In this document: positions 1 through 11,163 of the stretch, in pieces
Position numbering within the stretch: the first letter of the stretch is position 1
How the letters are laid out: each line of letters opens with the position of its first letter
Source of the DNA: Anaerolineaceae bacterium
Lineage (GTDB): Bacteria > Chloroflexota > Anaerolineae > Anaerolineales > Anaerolineaceae
Assembly (NCBI GenBank): GCA_002702705.1
Contig: PABH01000057.1
Span: 1-64,000, forward strand
Reading direction: 5' to 3'
Length of the DNA: 64,000 nucleotides
Translations under genes and position numbers: made by a program
The notes under the pieces: model-generated
Told to the model about the DNA's origin: nothing
The model's input: only the letters and a program-made list of their open reading frames with translations
Databases searched by the model: none

Positions 1-20
1 AGAATTAAATAAAAAAAGCC

Positions 21-138
21 TCTTGGCAATGACCTACTCTCCCGGGGGGTCGCCCCCCAAGTACCATCGGCGCAGACAGCCTTAACGATCGGGTTCGAGA
101 TGTGTCCGGGTGTACCACTGTCGCTATTGTCACCAAGA
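21..138 (-). rRNA. rrf: 5S ribosomal RNA
   Basis: Last gene of the minus-strand rRNA operon. The ends pair (TCTTGG with CCAAGA), the length is about 118 nt, and the interior carries the usual 5S blocks such as CGAACCCG and GGAGAGTAGG. A T-run on the minus strand (positions 17 to 11) follows the terminal helix at once and may end transcription. No separate hairpin is visible before the window edge. Confidence 0.95.
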
Positions 139-215
139 GACTATTTTTTCATCGTCTCTTTTTTCTTCTTTGTGTTGCCGCTAACGTATATATAGTCCTT
201 GTTTTCATCTACTCA

Positions 216-250
216 AGAACCGAAAGAATTTCCAGTTCTCCGCATTACTT
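216..250 (-). repeat. 23S processing stem, 3' arm
   Basis: This segment is complementary over about 33 nt, with a few mismatches, to the segment at 3225-3258 on the other side of the 23S gene. In the primary transcript the arms would form the long helix expected to be cut by RNase III. The shared core is AGTTCTCCGCATTAC on one side and its complement on the other. Confidence 0.8.
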
Positions 251-3221
<2,971 letters not shown>

Positions 3222-3224
3222 CTC

Positions 3225-3258
3225 GTAATGCGGAGAACTCGAAATTCTTTCTCGTTCT
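3225..3258 (-). repeat. 23S processing stem, 5' arm
   Basis: Partner of the arm at 216-250. The reverse complement of this segment matches that arm at all but a few positions, so the two ends of the 23S precursor can pair into a helix of about 33 bp. This is the usual layout of a bacterial 23S precursor. Confidence 0.8.
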
Positions 3259-3362
3259 CCATTGCATGATTACTTGATTATTCTTTCTTTTCGTTCTTTT
3301 TCTCGGTTACTTTTTTAATTTCTTTTGTAGATGCTTTTTGGCCTACATATACGTTATTCGGC

Positions 3363-3374
3363 TGTTAATGTGCT
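3363..3374 (-). promoter_or_regulatory. boxA antitermination element in the rRNA spacer
   Basis: On the minus strand this reads AGCACATTAACA. It differs by one base from AGCACCTTAACA in the operon leader at 5566-5577. Both resemble the known bacterial rRNA boxA (TGCTCTTTAACA), which binds NusB-S10 and keeps RNA polymerase terminator-resistant. One copy in the leader and one before 23S is the classical arrangement. Confidence 0.6.
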
Positions 3375-3627
3375 GGTCTTGCTCTGCGTTAGTTGCCTAA
3401 CACTCACTAGTACTCATCTTCCCCTTTGATCAGTCCCACTCAGTGGCAGGTAACTTCTTTTCGCTTTTTTCTTACTTCAATTTTTTATATTCTGTGTCCA
3501 GAGACAAATCGACCCGACTTACCGCCGGGTCCTAATTTCTAATCCGATCGGTTTCGCCTTATTCGTTTTAGATCAATAATTCTGAACTTATTCTCACACA
3601 CACTCCTGAAATTTTTTAACCGTACAG

Positions 3628-3700
3628 TGGAGATGAGGGGACTCGAACCCCTGACTTCTGCCTTGCAAAGGCAGCGCTCTCCCAGCTGAGCTACATCCCC
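3628..3700 (-). tRNA. tRNA-Ala (anticodon TGC)
   Basis: This 73-nt cloverleaf has acceptor GGGGATG paired with CATCTCC, anticodon stem CTGCC/GGCAG around loop TTTGCAA, and TTCGA in the T-loop. The discriminator is A at 3628. The 3' CCA is not encoded, because the next bases read CTG. It lies in the 16S-23S spacer after tRNA-Ile. Confidence 0.97.
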
Positions 3701-3735
3701 ATTTCCAACAGGAACTACTCCTAATGAAAATTAGG

Positions 3736-3809
3736 TGGGCCTTTCAGGACTCGAACCTGAGACCTCGCCCTTATCAGAGGCGCGCTCTAACCAACTGAGC
3801 TAAAAGCCC
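3736..3809 (-). tRNA. tRNA-Ile (anticodon GAT)
   Basis: This 74-nt cloverleaf has acceptor GGGCTTT paired with AAGGCCC (one G-T pair) and the anticodon GAT in loop CTGATAA (complement of 3773-3775). CCA is not encoded. It sits 35 bp before tRNA-Ala in the transcript, giving the common Ile-Ala spacer pair. Confidence 0.97.
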
Positions 3810-3938
3810 ATTTTCTTCAGCAGCTCCTTAGCAACTGAGAAGTGATAAGAAAAGTACTCAAATTCTTTCCTGCCATTCCTTCGCCTCACACCGCGTGAGG
3901 CTCTTGTGGGTCCGCACCTTAGTGCTTCCCCGTTTCCT

Positions 3939-5462
<1,524 letters not shown>

Positions 5463-5876
5463 AAAAATTTTTTATCATCTACTTCCGTAGATGTTTCGGT
5501 TTTTCTATTGCGGTGTGTAGAAATTGACAGGTTTGTCTTCTTTCGTCTTCTTATCACTCTTCAGTTGTTAAGGTGCTACCTCGTGAAGGAACCAACCCTT
5601 GACCCACAATGCGACAAGCAAAAACCGACGTTGGCACTAACTGGTCGTTATCGGCAACATCGGCTAATCTCAGCGACGTTATGGAGGGACTTCTGTTATG
5701 AAGTCGTTATGTTTCCCTCGAATGGTGACTCTTGTCCGGGTCTCATTGCTGCCCTGTTACAGAGCTTTGTGAGGGTGTGTTTCCTTCAGTCAGGTATTCT
5801 TTTTTCAGCGATCTACCGTTTCCGGTGAGACCGGGCTGCGACTTGTACCCTGGAGGGGCACTTGTTTGCCGCAACG
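5463..5876 (-). other. rRNA operon leader transcript
   Basis: About 410 nt lie between the predicted start of transcription and 16S. The leader contains a boxA element (5566-5577) and a small hairpin CATCTAC-GGAA-GTAGATG just before 16S. No protein gene is supported: the open frames here lack a ribosome site and run into 16S. Confidence 0.7.
5566..5577 (-). promoter_or_regulatory. boxA antitermination element in the rRNA leader
   Basis: The minus strand reads AGCACCTTAACA, close to the known rRNA boxA and one base different from the spacer copy at 3363-3374. It should recruit the Nus antitermination complex. Confidence 0.6.
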
Positions 5877-5882
5877 AACAGA

Positions 5883-5910
5883 ATTATACACTCTTCTCAG
5901 AGCATGTCAA
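5883..5910 (-). promoter_or_regulatory. rRNA operon promoter (sigma-70 type)
   Basis: On the minus strand, a perfect TTGACA (5910-5905) and a perfect TATAAT (5888-5883) are separated by 16 bp. AT-rich DNA lies upstream (5911-5960), as for an UP element. Transcription would start near 5876. This is the strongest promoter match in the window. Confidence 0.85.
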
Positions 5911-6042
5911 GGGAAATTTAGAAAAAAAGTCAAATTGATTTAATAAAGCTTTTTTTATTGGTAATAATGCTTTAATTTCACCTTAAATAAGCCTATTCAT
6001 CGGGTTTTCAAATTTGCCCTACATTAAAAATAGAAAAATTGT

Positions 6043-6960
6043 TTATTTAATAATGTCGCGGAAAAAATTTGTTTTTCGTTTTCCACTGGTTTTGATGTTT
6101 GCTAAAAACACACCAGTTGCTGCCAGGATAAGACCAACAATATTCCAAATGGAAAGTTTCTCTCCCAAAAATAACCATGCCAACAGTGCAATTTGGATCA
6201 ACATAGTGTTGTTGATCATACTTGATTCCACCGAAGAAAGTACTTGAAGTGTTTTATTCCATAATGTAAAAGCAAAAGCAGTATTTACCACCGCTAATAT
6301 TAAAATTACCAACCAATCGTTTAACTTTAACATTGGCCAGCCATTACTGATTAACCCTGCACTTAATAATATGATGGATCCAATACCCATGCTGACCACC
6401 GTCACCACCAAAGGGGGAATATTTTGCTGGCGATTCACCGCCCTACCCAACATGGAAGCACCCGCATTGGCAGAAACTGTAAAAATCGCCAAAACAAACC
6501 CCAAAATACTACCTCCAGCCAATTTTTCACTGGAGAAATAAATTACTACCCCAATCAAAAAAACAAAGATACCGCCCCATTGCAAACGACTGGGAACTTC
6601 CCTCAAAAAAAAGATCCCAAGGATGGCTACCAAGACACTCGTAAAATTTAGAATTAAACTAAACGAGACCGCATCCAGGTGTTTCAATGTCAAAAATTGG
6701 CCACCCTGAGTAAATGTATAAAATACCAGCCCTAAAACAAAGAGCATTCCCCATTGTTGTTTTGTTAACTCTTTTACAACGGTCCTGTGTTTTTTTATTC
6801 CAGGCAGGAGAATTAAAAACGCCATCATATATCGAAGCCCAGCAAATAACAATGGTGGGATCGAATCAATCGACCGCTTAATCAACACCCATGAAAGTGA
6901 CCACAAAACGGTAACAAACAATGCTTGCAAAATCGCCCGATAACGGGAAGTATCAATCAT
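6043..6960 (-). CDS. EamA/DMT-superfamily transporter
   Basis: A 305-residue integral membrane protein with about ten hydrophobic helices in two repeats (roughly residues 10-145 and 155-290), as in drug/metabolite transporters of the EamA (RhaT) family. The first helix region has LWSLSWVLIKR, typical of EamA proteins that move metabolites or amino acids across the cytoplasmic membrane. The start is an ATG with AGAGGTG a few bases upstream. The gene stands alone and is preceded by a riboswitch-like leader of the ykkC class and a consensus promoter, so it is probably controlled by a small ligand. Substrate unknown; the leader suggests a guanidine- or nucleotide-related signal. Confidence 0.9.
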   Translation of the reverse strand: MIDTSRYRAILQALFVTVLWSLSWVLIKRSIDSIPPLLFAGLRYMMAFLILLPGIKKHRTVVKELTKQQWGMLFVLGLVFYTFTQGGQFLTLKHLDAVSFSLILNFTSVLVAILGIFFLREVPSRLQWGGIFVFLIGVVIYFSSEKLAGGSILGFVLAIFTVSANAGASMLGRAVNRQQNIPPLVVTVVSMGIGSIILLSAGLISNGWPMLKLNDWLVILILAVVNTAFAFTLWNKTLQVLSSVESSMINNTMLIQIALLAWLFLGEKLSIWNIVGLILAATGVFLANIKTSGKRKTNFFRDIIK

Positions 6961-6969
6961 AGAACACCT

Positions 6970-6996
6970 CTTTTTTATTGGCCTTAAGCCAAAAAG
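6970..6996 (-). promoter_or_regulatory. Hairpin between riboswitch and EamA start
   Basis: The transcript can fold TTGGC-TTAAG-GCCAA, extended by a U-run pairing with an A-run. The A-run side touches the ribosome site AGAGGTG of the transporter. There is no U-tract after it, so it is more likely a translational switch element than a terminator. This is inference. Confidence 0.4.
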
Positions 6997-6998
6997 AT

Positions 6999-7112
6999 TT
7001 GTCTACCTAACCCCTCCCGGCTTTTATCCGATCCGGTGCTACGCTTTTGGCTTTCGTGACGCTTGGTCCAGACCTGGCATTACAGCGGAACCCTAGTCAC
7101 TCAGGGCGACAA
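6999..7112 (-). ncRNA. ykkC-class riboswitch upstream of EamA transporter
   Basis: The leader of the transporter carries both hallmark blocks of the ykkC RNA family: CTAGGGTTCC (complement of 7087-7096) and GGATAAAAGCCGGGAGGGG (complement of 7011-7029). The ends can pair as P1 (GTC...CCT with AGG..GAC, near 7110 and 7003). Known members sense guanidine (subtype 1) or ppGpp, PRPP and nucleoside diphosphates (subtype 2). The central GGACCAAGCG and the GGGAGGG ending look closer to remembered subtype-2 sequences than to the GGTCCGAGAG of guanidine-I. That subtype choice is tentative. Confidence 0.75.
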
Positions 7113-7116
7113 GGAC

Positions 7117-7145
7117 ATTATAATTTTCAGCATTCAACCTGTCAA
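7117..7145 (-). promoter_or_regulatory. Promoter of the ykkC-EamA transcript
   Basis: Perfect TTGACA (7145-7140) and perfect TATAAT (7122-7117) with a 17-bp spacer on the minus strand. The start falls near 7110, exactly where the riboswitch begins. Confidence 0.85.
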
Positions 7146-7283
7146 TTTTACGCATCACCCATCATTAGTTTAGGCAGTCTTTATTAGATTTTTTGAAGTA
7201 AACCGTTAAAAATTGGCTATGCGAACGTCAAAACTGGGAATACAAAATTTCAACTGTATTAATACAATCTTTAAGTCATTTTG

Positions 7284-7312
7284 TTGACACAACAAAGGGT
7301 TTATAGTAAACT
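7284..7312 (+). promoter_or_regulatory. Promoter of tRNA-Met
   Basis: TTGACA (7284-7289), 17-bp spacer, TAAACT (7307-7312). The expected start near 7319 lies 18 bp before the tRNA. Confidence 0.65.
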
Positions 7313-7336
7313 TTTTGTCGCTCAAGAGAGTTGCAC

Positions 7337-7409
7337 GGCGAGGTAGCTCAGTCGGCAGAGCAGCGGACTCATAAGCCGTCGGTCGTGGGTTCAAGTCCCA
7401 CTCTCGCCA
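7337..7409 (+). tRNA. tRNA with CAT anticodon (probably elongator Met)
   Basis: This 73-nt cloverleaf has acceptor GGCGAGG/TCTCGCC, D-arm AGCTC...GAGC, loop CTCATAA with anticodon CAT at 7370-7372, and T-arm GTGGG/CCCAC with TTCAA. CCA is not encoded. The last pair of the anticodon stem appears to be A-G. It is not initiator-like (no GGG/CCC anticodon stem). The isoleucine tRNA modified by TilS also has CAT and cannot be excluded. Confidence 0.93.
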
Positions 7410-7414
7410 CAATC

Positions 7415-7440
7415 AAAGCCCCTATTAAGGGGCTTTTTTG
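7415..7440 (+). terminator. Rho-independent terminator after tRNA-Met
   Basis: Stem AAAGCCCC (7415-7422), loop TATTAA, stem GGGGCTTT followed by a T-run. It lies 5 bp after the tRNA. Confidence 0.93.
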
Positions 7441-7510
7441 TTTCCTATCCTTTAAATGAAATTTTTTCTATAAAGATTTAATTCGATTTTTATTGAATTC
7501 CTCCATTGAA

Positions 7511-7541
7511 GGTATTTTTACTTTCACTCAGTAAAAATACC
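7511..7541 (+). repeat. Perfect inverted repeat upstream of heliorhodopsin
   Basis: Arms GGTATTTTTACT (7511-7522) and AGTAAAAATACC (7530-7541) match perfectly over 12 bp around a 7-nt spacer. It lies about 100 bp before the heliorhodopsin ATG. The arms are AT-rich and have no T-run beyond, so an operator for a dimeric regulator is more likely than a terminator. Confidence 0.6.
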
Positions 7542-7643
7542 TATCGCCCAATACAAACGCTATACAAACTTGGTACATATTACTTTTTTTATATATACAA
7601 TTTATTTAAATTCAATAATAACTTAGTATAAAAAGAGGAAGAA

Positions 7644-8414
7644 ATGACCGAAGATAAAAAATTATTCCGTTTGCGCAGATTTAACTTGATTATGGGTTTT
7701 CTGCATTTGATTCAGGGTATATTAATGATCGTGCTCAGTAACGATACAGCCTACCCTATTTTTACCAACTTCTTAAAATTTGATGTATCCAAAATGGCCT
7801 TGGTTCCTGATCCCCAGCTTGCATTTGAACTCCGTTTTGGTCCTGCTGTTGCGGTTTTCTTATTACTTTCCGCCATCGCTCATTTTTTCCTGGCAACCAT
7901 CGGTTACAAGTTATACATCACAAATTTGAAGAAGGGTATGAACCCAGTACGTTTTTATGAATATGCCTTATCCTCATCGGTTATGATCGTTTTAATCGGC
8001 ATGTTGGTTGGTATATATGATCTGGGTGCCATCATTCTCATGTTCGGCATTAATGCCATGATGAACCTTTTTGGAATCATGATGGAATTCCACAATCAGC
8101 ACACCAAAAAAACCGATTGGACGGCTTTCATTTATGGGTCCATCGCAGGTATCATCCCCTGGATTGTGATTGTTGTTTATTTTATGGGTTCTTTAGCAGG
8201 CGAAGGTGGAGATCCTCCAGGATTCGTCTATGCGATCGTACCAACCTTATTTGTCTTCTTTAATATTTTTGCCATCAATATGATTTTACAATACAAAAAA
8301 GTTGGTAAATGGAAAGATTATCTTTACGGCGAACGGGTTTACATCATCCTCAGTCTGGCAGCCAAAACCGTTTTGGCATGGATCATCTTTGCCGGTACAT
8401 TAGCTCCAGTCTAA
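7644..8414 (+). CDS. Heliorhodopsin
   Basis: A 256-residue seven-helix retinal protein of the heliorhodopsin family, a group distinct from type 1 rhodopsins with inverted membrane topology (N-terminus inside). Family signatures seen: RFNLIMGFLHLIQG in helix 1, RFYEYALSSSVMIVLIGML in helix 3, FGINAMMNLFGIMME in helix 4, and LSLAAKTVLAWIIFAGTL in helix 7. K241 should carry the retinal Schiff base and E106 matches the known counterion glutamate; H21 and H80 match the conserved buried histidines. The ATG has AGAGGAAGAA upstream, and the gene is monocistronic with its own terminator. No retinal or carotenoid gene is in the window. Its function (signalling, enzyme regulation or other) is not settled for the family. 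Confidence 0.94.
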   Translation: MTEDKKLFRLRRFNLIMGFLHLIQGILMIVLSNDTAYPIFTNFLKFDVSKMALVPDPQLAFELRFGPAVAVFLLLSAIAHFFLATIGYKLYITNLKKGMNPVRFYEYALSSSVMIVLIGMLVGIYDLGAIILMFGINAMMNLFGIMMEFHNQHTKKTDWTAFIYGSIAGIIPWIVIVVYFMGSLAGEGGDPPGFVYAIVPTLFVFFNIFAINMILQYKKVGKWKDYLYGERVYIILSLAAKTVLAWIIFAGTLAPV

Positions 8415-8437
8415 AATCAATTTATTAGAAAATAAAA

Positions 8438-8474
8438 AGGTCTTTACTTCAACGTGAGGACCTCTATTTTTTTA
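8438..8474 (+). terminator. Terminator after heliorhodopsin
   Basis: Stem AGGTCTT pairs with AGGACCT (one G-T pair) and is followed by CTATTTTTTT. It ends the single-gene heliorhodopsin transcript before the opposing gene. Confidence 0.8.
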
Positions 8475-8515
8475 AGAGATCTGCTTGGAATATTCATCGT
8501 AACCAAGTACATACT

Positions 8516-8821
8516 TCATAGACCTCTTGTTAGCAGCGTTGCTAATATTTCTGCCTTTTGACCTCTATATTCACTTAATCCCTCTTCAATCTCGCTTTTA
8601 TGTTTTTCAGCATTTGCCAGGACAAAAATACTTATCAACAGAACGATCAAACCAAGAATCTTATATCCTCCGCTCAAAAACAACATCAGTAACACACCCA
8701 CAAAAAGAAGTAACAAAGCAAATCTGCTGGTATCACTGGCTCTTCTGAGCAAGTTTTCTCCATCACTAATTTTCCGTTCCATTGCACTAAAATGGGATAT
8801 ATTAGTTTGTAACTTATCCAT
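8516..8821 (-). CDS. Small membrane protein of unknown function
   Basis: 101 residues: a charged N-terminal stretch (1-30), two hydrophobic helices (about 33-50 and 53-70) joined by the short turn SGGY, and a charged helical C-terminus (71-101, rich in E, K and R). The pattern is a membrane hairpin with both ends on the same side, probably cytoplasmic. The ATG is preceded by GGAGG at good spacing, so it is a real gene. Convergent to the heliorhodopsin gene. No family recognised. Confidence 0.75.
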   Translation of the reverse strand: MDKLQTNISHFSAMERKISDGENLLRRASDTSRFALLLLFVGVLLMLFLSGGYKILGLIVLLISIFVLANAEKHKSEIEEGLSEYRGQKAEILATLLTRGL

Positions 8822-9025
8822 TTCTTGATCCTCCGATTTTTTCTATCAAAAACATTTTAAAAAAACAAATACTATAACCTACGTTGTCTAAATGGTCTTC
8901 TGTGTTCTCAGTATACAAAAATACAGTTGTAATTAAAGGGTATTTTTTAAAGCGTTATTTATTTAATAAAGACTAACGATCCATGTGTTGGTCAATTTAC
9001 TGATTTATTTAAGTGTGAGTTAATC

Positions 9026-9610
9026 TTATCCTTGAATCTTATTTTTATGCCAATCTCTTTTTAATAAAGAAAGCAGAAAATGATCATAAAACTTACCATC
9101 CAAGTAAAAATAATCTCGAAGGAGACCCTCTTGTTGAAAACCAAGTCTATTTAACAATGATAAGGAACGTTTGTTTTCAATCGCTACCAAAGCATCAATT
9201 CGGTTTAATTCCATTTGCTGAAATCCATTTGCCAAAACCACTTCCAAAGCTTCTTTCATATAACCGTGTCCCCAAAACTGGGGAAGCATATCATAGCCAA
9301 TTTCAGCTCGAAAATACCGTTTATCCCATTTATGAAAACCGCATGTCCCAATGGTTTGGTTATCAATCTTCCGTACCAAAACCCATCGATTATGTGTTTT
9401 GGTTTCTGGATCAGAATAAAATTGGATAATATCTCTGGCTTCATCTCGATTGGTTAATGGTGGTTCATCCATTAAATACTGAGTAATCATCGGGTCACTG
9501 AATTCGTTGTAAACAAAGTCAATATCATCAAATGTCATTTGCCGCAGAAACAAATGTTCGGTTTCTAAATCCGGAAAATTTTTATGTTTGTGGAGATCCT
9601 GCAAACTCAA
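9026..9610 (-). CDS. GNAT acetyltransferase, RimJ/RimL type
   Basis: 194 residues with the RimJ/RimL layout: LETEHLFLRQMTFDD near 15-29 is the usual first strand, IGTCGFHKWDKRYFRAEIGYDM (about 87-108) is the central sheet, and QFWGHGYM (111-118) is the acetyl-CoA pyrophosphate loop. These enzymes acetylate N-terminal amino groups or small molecules in the cytoplasm. The start appears to be TTG, supported by GAGG five bases upstream. Target not predictable. Confidence 0.88.
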   Translation of the reverse strand: MSLQDLHKHKNFPDLETEHLFLRQMTFDDIDFVYNEFSDPMITQYLMDEPPLTNRDEARDIIQFYSDPETKTHNRWVLVRKIDNQTIGTCGFHKWDKRYFRAEIGYDMLPQFWGHGYMKEALEVVLANGFQQMELNRIDALVAIENKRSLSLLNRLGFQQEGLLRDYFYLDGKFYDHFLLSLLKRDWHKNKIQG

Positions 9611-9647
9611 TATATCCTCAACTTTTTAACAATAAATAGTATTATTT

Positions 9648-10358
9648 TTAAAACCCCAGGCCGCGTTCCTTCAACGAAACATACTTACCGTGGCCGATAA
9701 CAATATGGTCAAGCACATCCACATCCAGTAATTTGCCAGCCTGCACAGCAGCCCTTGTTAGCGCAATATCTTCCGGGCTGGGTGATGGATCACCGCTGGG
9801 ATGATTATGCACTAAAATCAACGCGGCAGCATTACGGCGGATCGCTTCTTTAAACAGCTCTCCCACCCGCACTGAAGATGAATTCAACGAGCCAATATAT
9901 AATGTCACCATTTTTTCAAGCCGGTTGCGTGTGTCCAATAGCAGTAAGCGCAATTGTTCCTGATCCAATGCCATCATTTCATATTCCACCAAAGCTGCCA
10001 CATCTTTTGGACTATTAAATGCTGGTCGGTCTTCCTCCGCAAGTTTTCGCTGTGCCAGGCGGTTTCCAATTTCAATGGCGGCTTTTAATTGAGCGGCTTT
10101 TGCCTGCCCCAAACCCCGTTCCTGGCGCATCTCTTCAAACGAAGCCCGGTGTAAACCCATCAAACCACCAAACTTAGACAATAGACGCTGCCCTACCTGA
10201 ACAGCATTTTCTCCCTGTACCCCCACGCGAAGTAAGATTGCCAGCAATTCCGCATCACTTAACGCCGCCGGACCAAACTGTGCAAGACGTTCTCTTGGGC
10301 GTTCTGTGACTTCCAAATCCTGAATGCGGTATATTCGTTCATGTTTGAAAACTTCCAT
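9648..10358 (-). CDS. radC: RadC family protein (JAB/MPN metalloprotease-like)
   Basis: 236 residues, usual length. An N-terminal helix-hairpin-helix part (about 25-105, with LSDAELLAILLRVG and GLGQAKAAQLKAAIEIG) precedes the JAB/MPN domain. The metal motif HNHPSGDPSPSPED spans 184-197 (H184, H186, D197), and E167 is the likely catalytic glutamate. RadC proteins are widespread; the old DNA-repair role is doubtful and the reaction is not known. ATG start. Lies 37 bp before the GNAT gene in the same direction. Confidence 0.95.
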   Translation of the reverse strand: MEVFKHERIYRIQDLEVTERPRERLAQFGPAALSDAELLAILLRVGVQGENAVQVGQRLLSKFGGLMGLHRASFEEMRQERGLGQAKAAQLKAAIEIGNRLAQRKLAEEDRPAFNSPKDVAALVEYEMMALDQEQLRLLLLDTRNRLEKMVTLYIGSLNSSSVRVGELFKEAIRRNAAALILVHNHPSGDPSPSPEDIALTRAAVQAGKLLDVDVLDHIVIGHGKYVSLKERGLGF

Positions 10359-10594
10359 CGCAAAACCCTTTCCCCAACCAAGAATTTTATCCTCTTTATA
10401 ATTTAAATGAAGAGGTTTAAAAACGCAAGCAAAACAATCGCTTTTTTTCTTTATAGGATTTTTGATTATTATTTACTCTGCAAATTCAATCTTTTTTGTT
10501 AGAGTAAAGAAACGATTATTAAAAAATCTTCCGAAATAATTTTCTAAAAAAACTAAAATCACCTTATGCCTTAAAAGGAATTTTTTTGCATCCA

Positions 10595-10603
10595 TGCTAT
10601 AAT
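10595..10603 (+). promoter_or_regulatory. Extended -10 promoter for the zinc-ribbon/ParAB operon
   Basis: TGCTATAAT, an extended -10 box, lies 17 bp before the ATG at 10621. No clear -35 box is visible. The same nine bases recur before the XRE gene (19889) and the HNH gene (41420), so this may be a preferred promoter form here. Confidence 0.6.
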
Positions 10604-10620
10604 TTCAGCGTGGAGCCATT

Positions 10621-11163
10621 ATGAATTTTGATCCGACAACCTTAAACAATTTTGTCCTGATTGGCACTGCTTACGCAGCTGCCTTTGTCGTCACCTTTTG
10701 GGTCAGCCTGATCATCTGGGCTTTTCGAGATGTGCGTCGTCGTTCACGTGATCCCCTTGCTCGAATTCTGGCAATTCTGGTTGTTACCCTTTTGTTTTTG
10801 CCGGGCTTTTTGATTTATTTGATCCTGCGCCCTAGCAAAACCATCGACGAAGAATACCAACAAACACTGGAGGAAGAGGCATTACTCCAGACCATTGAGG
10901 ATATTCCTCTTTGTCCGGGTTGCACACGTCGAGTTCAGCCAAACTGGATTGTTTGCCCAAGCTGCCAAACCAAACTAAAAAAACGATGTCAGCAATGTAA
11001 GGAACCGATGGAGTTAGCATGGAATATCTGTCCAGTTTGTGCAACAACAGCTCCTGGTGTGCGTAAAGAAAACATCAGCCTGGATGAAGCCTTACCCCCC
11101 ATTAGTGATCAAATATCATTTTTAGATGATTTTAATTATTCAGTAGATGAGGACACCCCTTGA
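10621..11163 (+). CDS. Membrane-anchored double zinc-ribbon protein
   Basis: 180 residues: two transmembrane helices (about 11-34 and 47-69) then a soluble part with two zinc ribbons of the DZANK type. Cysteine pairs are at 98/101 and 112/115, and at 123/126 and 137/140. The C-terminus is acidic. Such proteins are common in Anaerolineae-like genomes next to housekeeping genes; the role is unknown, and the ribbons may bind protein or nucleic acid. First gene of an operon with the PfkB kinase, which overlaps it by 4 nt. Start: ATG after GTGGAG. Confidence 0.8.
   Translation: MNFDPTTLNNFVLIGTAYAAAFVVTFWVSLIIWAFRDVRRRSRDPLARILAILVVTLLFLPGFLIYLILRPSKTIDEEYQQTLEEEALLQTIEDIPLCPGCTRRVQPNWIVCPSCQTKLKKRCQQCKEPMELAWNICPVCATTAPGVRKENISLDEALPPISDQISFLDDFNYSVDEDTP

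Larger units (their letters stand above)
3222..3627 (-). other. 23S-tRNA-Ala internal transcribed spacer
   Basis: This non-coding spacer of about 400 bp holds the 5' arm of the 23S processing stem (3225-3258) and a boxA-like antitermination element (3363-3374). The rest is T-rich on the plus strand, with no further gene or tRNA recognised. Confidence 0.75.

Noticed and set aside
6967-7112. SRP RNA for the transcript upstream of EamA
   Set aside because: Some similarity to GCCAGGTCTGGACC exists, but the SRP core GGAAGCAGCC is absent and the ykkC blocks fit much better.
7206-7412. Minus-strand open frame with an N-terminus MWREWDLNPRPTAYESAALPT
   Set aside because: It is the antisense of the tRNA-Met gene; this translated tRNA pattern is a common false protein call.
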